From Ceratothoa steindachneri (Eukaryota > Arthropoda > Malacostraca > Isopoda > Cymothoidae): a stretch of DNA of 64,000 nucleotides. Positions 1 through 11,466 of this stretch are shown piece after piece (within the stretch, counting starts at the first letter, position 1; the number at the start of each line of letters is the position of its first letter). The stretch is taken from contig OZ018323.1 of the NCBI GenBank assembly GCA_963969495.1, positions 80,362,919-80,426,918 on the forward strand. Direction: 5' to 3'. A program made the position numbers and the translations under genes. The notes under the pieces are model-generated. The model did no database searches and was not told the DNA's origin. It saw nothing but the letters and a program-made list of their open reading frames with translations.

Positions 1-63
1 TTCGAGGATCCATCATCTCCGAGCTACCTAACCAAGGGCGTAGGTGTAGGAGCCGATGCTCCT

Positions 64-1206
64 TTGCTGCTGTCCTCCTTTCGGGGGGTAGGGGGCAACT
101 TTAGGAATCCAAATATGAAGGAACAACTACGTGCAGAATCAACGAAAAAACGAAACTTTGGCCCTTCAAACCTCCTCACAAAAATAGCCCGCGATGCAAT
201 CAAACAACTTAAAAACGACCAGGATATAGTCATCCGCAGAGCGGATAAATCAAAAGTTTACGTTATACTGAAGAAAGAAGACTATATCTCAAAAATACAA
301 GACATACTGGAAGACATGTCCAAATTCAAATAAATCCAAAGGGACCCTGCGGAAACTCTCAAAAAAGATATCAACCGGCTAATAAGTGAAGCGAATAAAG
401 TGAAAGGAGGTGTACATTTTCAAAAACTCACAGGCGAGTTTACTCCAGGATACATGCATGGTAATGTTAAAACAAATAAAAATAACAACCCCTTAAGACC
501 GATAATCTCGCAAATTTCCATGCCAACATATAAAGTTTCAAAAGAAATTAACAAAATTATCAGTGACTATATCCCAAATGAATATTCTATTAAATCAACA
601 AATGAATTTATTGATATAATTCGCACTACAAAACCAGATGGAATCATAGCCTCATTGGACGTAGAAAGCCTCTTCATAAACGTACCCACCGAAGAAACAA
701 TAAACATAATAATTGACGAAGTATATATAAACTCGAACAAACCTGCTCCTAAATTAGACCCCAACATATTGAAGAATCTTTTGAAGGCGTGCACAATGGA
801 AGCACCATTTCGCGCACCTAACAGAAAATTCTACAAACAAATTAACGGAGTTGCAATGGGCTCACCACTCGGACCCACTTTTGCAAACTTCTACATGGGT
901 CGCCTAGAAAAAGAAATATTAACGGAGAATCGTCTCAAACCTTCAACCTACTGCCGTTTCGTTGACGATATATATCTTGTAATTAAAGATGAAAATCAAC
1001 TGGAAAGACTTAAAAAAAGAATAGAAGAGCACTCTGTACTAAAATTTACGTATGAACTCAATTCTAACGGAAAATTACCGTTCCTTGATATTGAAGTGAC
1101 AGCAAGTGAAAATAAATACACAACCCAGGTATATACTAAACTAACGAATTCTGGGAATTGTCTCAATGGAGATGGCGAATATCCAGAAAGATATAAAAAA
1201 AGGTGA
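64..1206 (+). pseudogene. Penelope-type reverse transcriptase, interrupted
   Basis: The segment 64-333 (IRRADKSKVYVILKKEDY) matches the N-terminal region of Penelope-type RTs. The same frame resumes after one TAA at 331-333 and runs to 1206. Seen in order are RPIISQISMPTYKVSK, the catalytic SLDVESLFINVP (motif A Asp), NGVAMGSPLGPTFANFYMG, FVDDIYL (motif C with both Asp) and LPFLDI. All catalytic acidic residues are present. The frame is lost near 1195-1205 in a run of A, where continuation moves to the next frame. So the RT core looks chemically complete but is not translatable as a single protein here. Confidence 0.85.
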
Positions 1207-1915
1207 CAAAAGAACATACATTAGACGCGCATATAAATGCAGTTCGTCATGGGCATTGTTCCATAACGAAATTCAAAGAATAAAGCAAGTCTTCATCAAT
1301 AATAGTTTCTCCAACACTATGGTGGACAAAGAAACAAATACATTCCTGAAAAACTTACATGAAAATAACAATAATAAAAATGAAGACAATAAGAAACACC
1401 CAATAAATATCTTCTATATGAACCGAATGAGTGAATCGTATAAAATCGACGAAGGAACAATCAAGAATATTGTACACCAAAATACAAAAGGCACGAATCC
1501 AGAAGAAACGCTACAAGTCACAATATATTATAAACCCAAAAAATAAGTAAGCACTTCATTATCAACGACACAAGTACGAAAAAAAAAGTTGAAAACTTCC
1601 AATGTAATTTATGAATTCACCTGTCCGCATGAAGATTGCAAGCTTCATAATTCAAATAAATACATTGGAATGACAACCACATCCCTATCTCGTAGACTCA
1701 CCATGCATCTGCTAAACGGCGCCATCAAGAGCATTTACATGCAACATGGAATTCAACTAACACGAGAAATCTTAGTACAAAACACCAATATCAAAAGGAG
1801 AAGTGACCGCACACGCCTTCATATCCTGGAAGCGATCCTAATCCACGAAGATAAACCGAAGATTAATGCCCAATTGACCGCCACCCAGCGAACCTTAAAA
1901 CTCTTTACGGATTGA
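1166..1915 (+). pseudogene. Penelope linker and GIY-YIG endonuclease domain, interrupted
   Basis: This frame continues the RT after the shift (KRTYIRRAYKCSSS onward), meets TAA at 1544-1546, and reopens at 1589. The last part has VIYEFTCP, then YIGMTTTSLSRRLTMHL and EAILIHEDKPKINAQ. This is the GIY-YIG nuclease pattern with conserved Arg and Glu, preceded by CPHEDC, a Cys pair as in the zinc-binding linker of this family. The domain would nick target DNA to prime reverse transcription. The upstream breaks mean this copy is probably dead. The assignment rests on the family pattern and the adjacent RT. Confidence 0.8.
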
Positions 1916-2214
1916 CCGTCAATAATGACCGGAATCCCATTCCCAAATGTACCTTTTCTAACTACTTCCTGTCAACAACATTACCCCTTCTTTTCATTAT
2001 CCAAATTATCTTTAGTATATAAATGTAATGGGTTTAAATGTTTAACAAGTGTAAAATTAATTCGCTTCAAATATGGTCAAACGTGACCGAAAGCTCAGCT
2101 AGCTAAAATAAACCATGAATATCGGAACACTTTCGCAAGAGGAAAAAAGAATTATAAGGAAATTAGAAAAGCAAAGAAAGAAGCTTATCAAGGTTCAACT
2201 AGACCTGATCTTTA

Positions 2215-2337
<123 letters not shown>

Positions 2338-2528
2338 GCATGAATCCCGTAATTTTTTACAAACATAGGAGCCTATTTATTTATGTCAAATAAAAGCTTA
2401 TTCTTTCATGAATATTGAATATTTAGATAATTTAGAGTATAAAAAAATATCTTCTAAGTATAACTAAATGGAGGGAAACCGTGAGCTCATTCAGTTACAA
2501 TAAATTTTTATTTCTGTTGTTTCAGATT

Positions 2529-4715
2529 ATGGCTGGAAGTACTCGTTCATCTGCGGCAGTCTGGCTTTTAGGACATCCTACTAGTGAGCTTTCATATGCA
2601 AGACTACCAGCATGTGGTGATGTGCTTCGTGTTGTTCAGTACCAACATCAAGTGGAGTCAATGACTTTAACACAAAGTTACAACCTCGAATGCAAAAAAG
2701 TCATAAAAGTATGGGAAAGAGCCCGAATTCCCACTCAGCGAATAGACTCTTGCGTTAGGAAACTCTCAAGGTTGTATGAAGAATACCTTTCTTTGAAGAA
2801 GAACTCCAAAACCCAACTGTACTCATGTAGAATGAATGAGCGTAGTTTCGAATCTACTCTTTCAAAACTTTTTGACATAGCCTCAAAAAAATGCTTTAAA
2901 TGTGGTAAAAAATTAAGAAGGCCGCCAATTTCTGTTGATGCAGAGAGAGAGAACATTTTCTCCTGTAGTATGTCGTGCCGTGATAAGATTAATTCAGCCA
3001 AGGAATCCCGCAAAAGATATCGACATGAGAAGGCTTTACAACAAATACAAAGAAAAAGTATATACTTCTAAAAATTAAGCAGAGGCTGCTGCTCATGAAG
3101 ATTTCGAGTCATCATCATCTGAAGGAGAAAGTTTAATTGCGGCAGACAAAGAGTTTTGTCCACCTTCAACTAGAAAAAAGAGTGCACAATGTAGTAATTC
3201 AAATTAACAAAATATCCTTACAACTTCAGGTATGGCTGCTGTTCTTGATCGTGCAATTATTACGAAAAGAAAAGCAACGATGGTTGCTGGATCAATAGCA
3301 CAAGCCTTGGGTCAGGATATTGCAGCTATGACAGTTTCCAGGAGTTCTATACGACGTTCCAGAAAGCAAGTAAGAAAGGCAACATACAATGAAGACAAAG
3401 CTCCGTTGTCTGTTGAAGGACCAATCCTCCTTCACTGGGATGGAAAACTACTACCTGCTATTAATGGGGCAAAGGAAACAGTAGAACGAATTGCAATAAT
3501 AGTTTCTGTAAATGGAATGGAAAAACTTCTTTGTGTGCCAAAAATAACACGAGCAACAGGAGAAAAACAAGCTATGGCATGCATTTCATCAATTAATGAC
3601 TAGAATCTTCGTGACGAAGTTCAAGGCCTTGTATTTGACACATCTGCATCAAATACAGGCCTACAAAAAGGAGCCTGTACTATAATTGAGAAAGTATTAG
3701 GAAGGGAGCTTGTTTAGATTGTGTGCCGTCATCATATTTTCGAAATTATGTTGTCATGTGCTTGCAATACTTTATTTGGGCCTACAAGTGGTCCAAAGAG
3801 GAGTCTCTTTGAACGTTTTAAAGAAAAATGGTCGTCACTTAAAAAGGATTCTTTTTTAGAGGCGGATAGCAGTTTATTCGTCAATCCAGTAATGCATAAT
3901 CTTCAAGGAGAAATGGTCCCATATTTTCAGGAAGCTCTGAAATCTCGTCAGTTACGTTACGATTATGAAGAATTGCTGCGACTCAGTCTCATGTTTCTTG
4001 GAGAAATTGATAAGACAGAAGTTACATTAAGAGCCCCAGGAGAGACTCATCATGCACGCTGGATGGCTAAGGCTATATATGTCCTGAAAATATACTTGTT
4101 TAAGCATCAATTGAAACTAACGGAACGTGAAAAGGCCAATATTACAGAGTGCTCTCTTTTTATTGCTTTGGTCTACTCGCGTTTTTGGAATGAAGCCCAT
4201 TTTGGAATTAATGCTCCTTTAAATGACATTCTCCTTCTTAAAACTTTGCAATAGTACCCAAATCAGACAATATCTAAAGAAGCAACCACAGCCGTCACAC
4301 ACGCCTTTCGTATCTTGGAGAACATCTTGCTGATCTTGCATTTTTCGGTCATAGAATTAATGCTGAGACCAAACAGAAGATGGTCTCCAATCTCCAACGT
4401 AATGAAAACACAAAAGTTGTTCGCCGATTGAATCTTACAAAAAACTTCGAGGATTTGGACTTGCATGAACTGGTAACTCAAAAAACTAAGCTAATCTTCA
4501 GTCCCCTAATGAAAGATGGATACGAGTTTGCAGAGGTAGAGGATACATTCCTGAGGACTAACCCCAAGTTCCCAAGTTCTTGGGAAGAGAATACGTGCTT
4601 TCAAGAATTTCAACGTCAAACGATTAACTTAATGGTTGTTAACGATCCAGCAGAAAGAGGTATTGCACTTATCAAATCGTATAATGCATTTCTAACAAAA
4701 AATGGAGAACATTAA
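2529..4715 (+). pseudogene. decayed DDE-like transposase of an unnamed animal repeat family
   Basis: A likely start at 2529 (MAGSTRSSAAVW) follows a polypyrimidine-AG stretch that resembles a splice acceptor. The N-terminal part has CFKCGKK and, 27 residues on, CSMSC, a probable zinc site. Further on are LLHWDGKLLPAI (3430s), FDTSASNTG (3637-3663), CRHHIFEIM (3724-3750), GPTSGPKRSLFERFKEKW and NDPAERGIALIKSYN (4639-4683). Two conserved Asp and a Glu in this spacing suggest an RNase H-fold DDE transposase, loosely hAT-like. That is inference. I have seen similar proteins repeated in arthropod genomes but do not know an accepted name. Stops at 3069, 3205, 3601, 3715 and 4252 and a frameshift near 4310 show it is dead. 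Confidence 0.6.
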
Positions 4716-5568
4716 CAGTTGCTTCTCAGACTTGTGGCAAAACATCACAAAAATTTTCCCTCATGCTCAAAAAGACCAATGTTTAATCAGCAATTTTAGT
4801 TATAATTCGTGTCAAAAAGAAATCATTTGTCATTTAACTAATTTCTTTTCACTTTAATATAAATATTTTTTTTAAAAAATGTCTTTCAACACCAAGATCT
4901 GTTTCAAATAAACTAGTATTTGCAAAGACTGTTCATTTCTATTCCCCAAATTAATTTACTACAAGACTTTAACCAAATATAAATATATTCATAGAATCAA
5001 CGAATGTACAATGAGATAAGTAGATTAGGTATACAATGTAAGATATTGTAAAATATGATTTACAGTAACAAGATGCGAAGAGAATTGAAGTCTGTGAAAT
5101 AAATATGAAATAATATGGTGGAATAATATGGTGACTATGATGGACTGTGAATTAAGGGCTACAATATGAGAAGTAAATATAATTAGGACCTACTCTCGTA
5201 TGGTCGTTTGCAAAGAATTGTGAGAGAAAGCGGAATTAAACTAAGTATGATTTGTTTGGAGGTAAATAACTAATTGTAGAAGGAATGATTACCGACCTTT
5301 ATACGGAGAATGCCGAGAGTTGACTGAGAAGGAATAGTGTGCTATTTGGTCGAGCTGAAAGCGTGTGTTTGTTTGTTTGTGTGTGAAATTTTAAGAGATG
5401 TTGTTTGGAACAGTATTACATCAAATGAATTGGCATGTAAAATAAATGAATTAATTAATTATTAAGTTGTACATAAATGATTTAATTTACAAAAGTTAAG
5501 TAAAATAATTGAAAGATTAAATTGACAAAGTTAAGTAAAATAATTGCATATGAATCTTACATAATAAT

Positions 5569-5643
<75 letters not shown>

Positions 5644-6187
5644 AGTTTCCCAGGAGATTTTTATTATAGGAATGCCCAGAGGCATTGCTATAAGACTAAT
5701 AAGTTAAGATCCATATAGCGACCAGTAAATATTGTTCGATTTTAATGAAATTGAGTATGTGACCTACTGTTCAATTTGGTAATACAATCAGGCATGTGGA
5801 GATAAAAACAAAAAAAAATGGGGGATCACCCTAATGTATATATATATATATATTAGTTATATATCCTTTAATGTACGTACGCGCCCTTCGCTACGTTCAG
5901 GTAGGTTCACTTCGTACGAGTAATCCGTTGATTACGAGGTATAAGAATGCGATTTACTACAGGGGCCGATAGCGTTTAATGAGTTTACCAAGTTGCAGTT
6001 CAAGGGTATATTTAAAAAGTGAAAACCAAAATATAATTTTAATAAGTCACTAGTTAATATATATACATACGGGAAAATACAGGTAATTTAAATAAAGGAC
6101 AACTCTGATAGAATACAGATTAATGGGCATTATGGGAATGTTAATAGCTCGTTACTTAGTTATTAAATGGAATATTACAAAAATCAG
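4716..6187. other. AT-rich stretch without recognisable gene
   Basis: No coding region was recognised. The stretch holds the 70-bp AT tract below, a short (AT)n near 5838-5853, and AT-rich unique-looking sequence. A slightly more GC-rich island at 5880-5990 is not identified. Confidence 0.6.
5571..5640. repeat. (AT)n microsatellite, about 35 units
   Basis: Seventy bases of uninterrupted alternating AT. Confidence 0.97.
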
Positions 6188-7340
6188 TTAGACGGAGGGA
6201 ATATTTAGTGGTCGGAAACTAGGCCGATTAACGGGAGATACAAGTAAGGGTCGTTTTACCTTAATGGGGGTCAACGCGAGGAAGGGAAATCCTTTAGCGA
6301 GTTGGCGTGGGGAAATGGAGAAGGGCAATGGACGTGACCCTCTGCAGAATATCCTGACGGTGAGGAGGATGAAGGGGGTGGAGCAGAAGACGAGTTCACG
6401 ATCTCCTTGAAGACGGACGATGGCACCTCTGCCCCAGAGAAGTGCAACCTCCAAAGATCGAGACTGACGCGGCTCAGCACGAAGTCTCACACGGGAAACT
6501 GGAGATCCTTGAGAGTAGGAGGGGCAGAGTTCCAGATAATACGAGAGAAATCCCGGGCAATCCTTCGGTGAGGAAAACGATTCGAGGCTTGCTCTGAACA
6601 GAGTAAGGCTTCACAAAAGAGATTGGTCTGCCTGGTGAGATCCAACCAACTATGGTATAAGCGAATACCAGGGACTTGGGGAAACAGACACACGATCTGA
6701 ACCGAAGGTGACGAGTTCTCAAACTCAATCTGGAGATATTCGAAAACCCAGGGTATTTATGACGGCCATTTTTTTTATTTCTCCTCGTTGGCAGACTCAG
6801 ACGCCTGGCTGAACACTTCCGGCGGCCAGAGGGATTAGCGTTTGTCGCCTGACCCAAGTCTGAATGAATTTTACGATGTGTCGGGAAACTTTCGGCTAGT
6901 AGCCTCCAGACTACGGAGATAGGCGTTTTTTTAGGTGAGATAAAAGCTTTTAGCACACCCAACTTAATTAACTGCGCCTGTGAGGCAGCTGACGGGTATT
7001 ACAATTCTTTCTTCTTGGAGGGGGGGGGGGTCCGAGGTTACTCCACGTGGAGTTATACTTAGAAGACAGAGGGATGGAAGGAATTCCTGGAACAAATTAA
7101 GGGGATAGTCTTCTTTGGCTTCATCCGTTGCGATTGAGTGTATCTTATATGATACATGTCTAAAATACAGGTAAATCTCAAACTAACTATTATATTCAGT
7201 ATTATACCTTAGCTAACGTCCGAAAACTACAATAAACCACAACTCCTAATTTTATGCTATGTGGAAAAAAATTTGGATTTTTGGATCAATGATGTGTAAG
7301 ATAACCATTGTTAATCGTCAATGCCCCTTCTCAGACTACT
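6188..7340. other. GC-richer island with open frames, not recognised
   Basis: Minus-strand open frames at 6188-6490, 6474-6962 and 6487-6693 overlap one another in different frames. None shows a domain I know. Base composition is more GC-rich than the flanks and there is a run of about 12 G at 7020-7031. It could be the 5' part of a retroelement or unrelated single-copy DNA. I do not claim a gene. Confidence 0.3.
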
Positions 7341-7358
7341 CAGTGGGATTAATTCAGG

Positions 7359-8010
7359 TTAGCAGCGGCAAATATTTATCCCGGATCCGCTACTGGTAGC
7401 GCCTAGCGGCAGTTGCACGAATACCTTCACACGATAGCGATACCAACCAGCACGTATCGAATCAGGGAGCCTAGCACGGTCGAACGTGAAGAAGAGTGTA
7501 GGGTAGGTAAGATCCTTCTCCGAGATGGAGGTCTTAGTTGTCAGAGGGGCACCAGCCAGGGGAAGAGGTCCCTCCTCTCGTTGTGAGTCAGAGGGGGCCC
7601 GATCCGTCGGATTTGCTTGCAAAAGGGTGGACTTGGAGCTAAGCTCCGAACCCGGGTTCGACCCCATGAAGGATACTGACGTCTGAGGTTAAGTCACCTC
7701 CGGGACCCTGTCCATCTCATGGGGTCCTCCGTGTGGCTATCCCCCCACCCCAAGGCATCACAGATCCCATTCGCGCTATTTTCCAATAGTCTCTTTTCAA
7801 AGGGGTGCCTCGATTTTCCCCCATACTCCCCGACACCTAAGGAGGAGGAGGCCGCGCTTATAGCCGGATCTACATACGCTTTCCCACTCTTACTTGAAGT
7901 TGTCACCATGTTTAGATCTAAAAAAATAAAAAAAAGGGTCCTCATCGAAAAAGTCTACATAGGATCAGAAATTCCAGAATACGATAATTTACAAATATAA
8001 TAGGTCCAGG
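7359..8010 (-). mobile_element. JL-1 LINE fragment A: ORF1 N-terminal part and 5' leader
   Basis: Minus-strand frames at 7359-7667 and 7694-7945 match the better copy at 39,997-42,205. Shared are an NGxCDxLG segment, a Ser/Pro-rich linker, the phrase TKTSISEKDL, then (with an internal deletion) TLFFTFDRARLPDSIRAGW-YRYRVK, which leads into the zinc knuckles of Jockey/I-type ORF1 proteins. The upstream sequence at 7960-8005 (gatcagaaattccagaa) also occurs at about 20,835 upstream of copy B, so it is part of the element's leader. Frameshifts between the two frames and the deletion make it a pseudogene. Confidence 0.65.
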
Positions 8011-8285
8011 GTCCAACGTCGATTGGCTTTGCCAACCTGCTCTGCATTTAGGTGGCGTAGCCACCTTATATGTGCACTGGAGGAAGGTGTGTAATCGACG
8101 GTCCAGTACACCCCATACCTAATACTTGCCCTAGCCAGCGGACTTTCGTCCTTCGTAGCAGGTAGAGACCTCACCCTATAGTCTGCTACTCGACTAAGGC
8201 TCATAAGAGGACGAAAGTGCGTCGGGCAGCCAGAATCTCGGTAGATAAGAGAGCATATGTATGGGAAGGGGTAGGGGGGTATGTA

Positions 8286-9574
8286 CGAGGGGCGGTCAAT
8301 TAGTCTTGCGAATCGGTAGGAGAAAACAGAGGAAGGGGGATGGCTGTTTGTGGGGGTGTTAGGACAAGTTATGACAAGTCAGGACCTGCAGCCGCACCTT
8401 CCTACCTCGTCTATTTAAGAAGCAGTAGCTGATCGCAGATCGTCAGTCACATTTTTCAAAAATGGAGAAGGTTGAGCACCGTGCAGTGATCAAATTTTTG
8501 ACCAAGGAAGGCAAAAATGCAAAAGAGATCCATGAACGCATGGTTGCAGTGTACACTGACACCACCCCTTCCTATGCAACCATTGCTCGCTGGAATAGGG
8601 AGTTCTGCCATGGTGGTGAGTCCCTTGAAGATGACCCCCGTTCAGGACGCCCGTCAGACGTGACCAACGAAGACAATGTGGCCCGTGTGGAGAGGATGAT
8701 CCTCGAAAATCGACGGGTAAAGGTCGAAGAAATTGAGCGACAACTTGGAATATCACATGGAAGTGTTATCAACATCATCCACGACAATTTTGCCATGACC
8801 AAGGTTTCTGCCCGTTGGGTTCCTAGAAACCTCACGCCCCATGATCGACTTCAACCTCGTCATAGTTCAGAGTTGCTGCTGCTCCTGTACAACCAAGACC
8901 CGGCAGGATTCGAGTCACGCATAGTGACAGGTGATGAAACGTGGGTCCATCACTGGGATCCCGAGACCAAGCTCGAAAGCTTGGCCTGGAAACACAGGGG
9001 CTCTCCGACCCCCATCAAGTTCCGGACCCAACCCTCATCCGGGAAGATCATGGCCACCATCTTCTGGGATTCTGAGGGAGTGTTGATGGTGGACTATGCG
9101 CCTCGTGGAACAACCATTAGGGGCCAATATTCCGCCGAGGAACTGGCTGGGTTGAAAAAGTGCATCCGTCAGAAGCGGCGCGGCAAGTTGACACGCGGTG
9201 TCCTGCTCCTTCACGACAATGCCCCTGTCCACAAGGCCAGAGTTGCACAAGTGCCCTGCGCGAGTGCGTATTCGAGGACCTCAACCATCCCTCCTACAGT
9301 CCAGATCTGTACTCTAGCCCTACTTTTTATTCCGTCAACTCAAGGCTGCACTGCGTGGACGCCGGTTTGGGGACGATGAAGATATCCAGCTCGCCGTCCA
9401 GGAGTGGATTCAACAGCAGTCAGCAGATTTCTGGTTGTCGGGAATTCAAAGCCTCAGGGACAAGTGGCGCAAGTGCATTGAAGTCGAGGGTAGTTATATT
9501 GAAAAATAATAAAACACTTTTCCTCATACCTCGCTTCTTTATATCCGAATTGCAAACTTATTGACCGCCCCTCG
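8286..9574 (+). mobile_element. mariner DNA transposon with inverted ends and TA duplication
   Basis: The left end begins CGAGGGGCGGTCAATTAGTC at 8286. The reverse complement of the right end begins CGAGGGGCGGTCAATAAGT at 9574, so the two agree over about 25 bases with one substitution and small gaps. TA lies directly outside both ends (8284-8285 and 9575-9576), the target duplication expected for mariner. The total of 1289 bp is the usual size for a full-length mariner. The transposase frame inside starts 176 bp from the left end and ends 65 bp from the right end. Confidence 0.92.
8462..9509 (+). pseudogene. mariner transposase, two frameshifts and loss of the third catalytic Asp
   Basis: The start at 8462 (MEKVEHRAVIKFLTKEG) is followed by a helix-turn-helix half (TPSYATIARWNREF, DDPRSGRPSD) and a second (ERQLGISHGSVINIIHD). 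The catalytic domain shows TGDETWVHHWDPETK (first Asp) and LLLHDNAPVHKA (second Asp). The frame shifts near 9252, after which FEDLNHPSYSPDL is read, and again near 9310-9325, after which the C-terminal region up to GSYIEK and TAA at 9507-9509 is read. In the stretch that should contain the DD34D third Asp (usually SDYxLF), only SP then YFLF can be read, so the Asp codon appears lost by a small deletion. The copy therefore could not make active transposase. Confidence 0.9.
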
Positions 9575-9576
9575 TA

Positions 9577-9960
9577 AAAAAGCGAAGTAGAGATAGGTGG
9601 GTCCACTATCAAGTAGGGTGGGTGATCACCTATTAGTACCATACCCTGATGCTAGGTGATTCCAGGATGGCATGCAGTCCACCAAGACACCATGGTAACC
9701 AGACCGAACTTTGTACAAATGATAGCCGTAATGATAATAATAAATAATACGTATATAATAATTATATAAATAAATAATATTAATAACTTCTATTAATAAT
9801 AATTAATACTAATCATAATTATAGTACATCATAGGGAATAATTATGCTAAAAAAATATATATATACTATTTTTTATTTAAAAAAAATAAATAAATACTAA
9901 TGACAAAAAAATACTAAATAATAAAGATAATAATACTTTTAAAAAGGTAGAGTAGTGCTT
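9577..9960. other. AT-rich spacer, no gene seen
   Basis: Low-complexity AT-rich sequence with short homopolymers. No coding region or repeat family was recognised. Confidence 0.5.
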
Positions 9961-11250
9961 AGAGTAAGCGAGGGGAAAGCGCACCGACTTTCCAGGGCCG
10001 AAACTGCTCAGGATACGTAGTGGCATCCGATGTAGAGAGGAACTTGCGGAAGCCTCACTGTGCAGGAGGCAGGTGGCCTCCGCTGTCTAGGAAAAAGGCT
10101 AGTTTAACATTTACCAATTTCTTGATCAACTTGCATATGTAGAAGTTTAGTCATATCTCTCCCCGTCTTGGGAAAAATCTGGAAGGATACCATCTATCCA
10201 GATCCTGTTGAACAGATGTAACAAAAACGCCACGCCTCGCTCACCTGTGTTGAAGCATTGCATACGGGACATAGTCTCGACCATGGACGAATCAAGAGCG
10301 GAACGTACATGTGAACCATTGGTTGAAGGGTTCTCCGCTTCTGGAGGCAAAGTCTAGTTGGCGTCCTTCAGCGACATCACGACATCACTAGAGAATGGAG
10401 AGAAAGCTGTCGCAAAGGTCTCTGCCACAGACGCGGTCTGTTAGATTGAGGTTCCAATCTCCTGGTGAACGGGAAGGGTGTCATGCGATAAATTGCTCGA
10501 ATCCTTGGCCGCTAAGAAGAGCGGCGGGCATGCTTTCAAAAATATAACGGAACGTAGCCCTAGCTCGACGAAATTCACTGACAGTGAAATCGTCCGGGCA
10601 GGGCTAATAGCGCATAACGCTTCTGATTGAGTGCTGTCTCACACTCGCCTGACCACCACGGAAGCAGTCAGCGTGGAAAACGGCCAGACGTTCTTGTATT
10701 AGTTGTTAGGCCTACTGCAATTAGGTTACCGAAAAAAAAACAACTTCATCCACCGACTTAAACTCTTGGACTGGTGCAGAGAAATCAGTCATTTCATGAA
10801 ATGCAGATCACCGCACCCGCGGCATAGAAAATGACATTTGAATGGGATTGTGATTACTACCATGGAAGGCATCGGCTACCTCCGACCCAAAATCAGGCTG
10901 TGCATCCAGAGATCACAAGAATAGATCAAAGCAGGGAAATGAAACAGTTCTTGGGCAGTGCTGCGTAAACTCATCCACATTTACGATATCTATCTCCAGC
11001 TCATTCATCAGGTCGGCAAGGACCTGACCCACTGGAAATGATGGAGTAGTATCCTCAGAGGAGGTGTCTACCGTTCAAATCCACGAGAGGTAGAAAGAGA
11101 CTTGGGAACCATGCCACGGTGGAATGTACGCAGAAATAACCCTATTCATTCTAGCCAGGTGCAGCTGCACTACACTATCAAATGTCGGTGTGTGCCACAA
11201 GTATCGAATGAATGAATAGTACATACAAGGCGAGTTCTGCGTAGATCCAA
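9960..11250 (-). mobile_element. JL-1 LINE fragment: endonuclease and start of RT, heavily decayed
   Basis: On the minus strand, a segment near 11,120-11,230 reads VQLHLARMNRVISAYIPPWH, like the AP endonuclease of Jockey/I-type LINEs. GNHxHxPF occurs near 10,840, and 10,147-10,350 reads ETMSRMQCF-x-GVAFLLHLFNRIWIDGILP, the lead-in to the RT fingers. Many stops and shifts are present. I assign it to JL-1 by style and orientation. The region does not overlap other JL-1 copies, so family membership cannot be shown from this window alone. Confidence 0.5.
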
Positions 11251-11466
11251 GTGGACAAACTCGCAGCCATTTTCAAAAAGGGTTCGTTAAAATTTCAAAT
11301 ATTCGTTAAAAAACATAGACTATGGTTACAAATCTAAAATAAAAACGAGTAAAACCATAGAAAATAAAAGGGAGTAAAATCATAGAAAAATGAATGTCTC
11401 TAAAATATAGTAAAATCAAAATAAAGTAATAAGACATGTCTATCTCATTCTAAAAATGATAAAATA

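Larger units (their letters stand above)
1..1915 (+). mobile_element. Penelope-like retroelement, 5' end cut by window edge
   Basis: The stretch encodes a reverse transcriptase followed by a GIY-YIG endonuclease in one direction, the order that defines endonuclease-bearing Penelope-like elements. The reading frame is already open at base 1, so the element starts outside the window. The coding path is broken by an in-frame TAA at 331-333, a one-base shift in the A-run near 1195-1205, and a further disruption around 1544-1590. It ends with TGA at 1913-1915. About 200 bases of AT-rich sequence follow before the (AT)n tract. I saw no flanking terminal repeat, which is expected if the 5' copy lies outside. 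Confidence 0.85.

Noticed and set aside
6188..6962. Possible protein gene on the minus strand with 162 codons
   Set aside because: Three overlapping frames compete, none with a recognised domain; kept only as an unassigned island.
8490..9250. Minus-strand frames within the mariner
   Set aside because: Shadows of the transposase on the plus strand.
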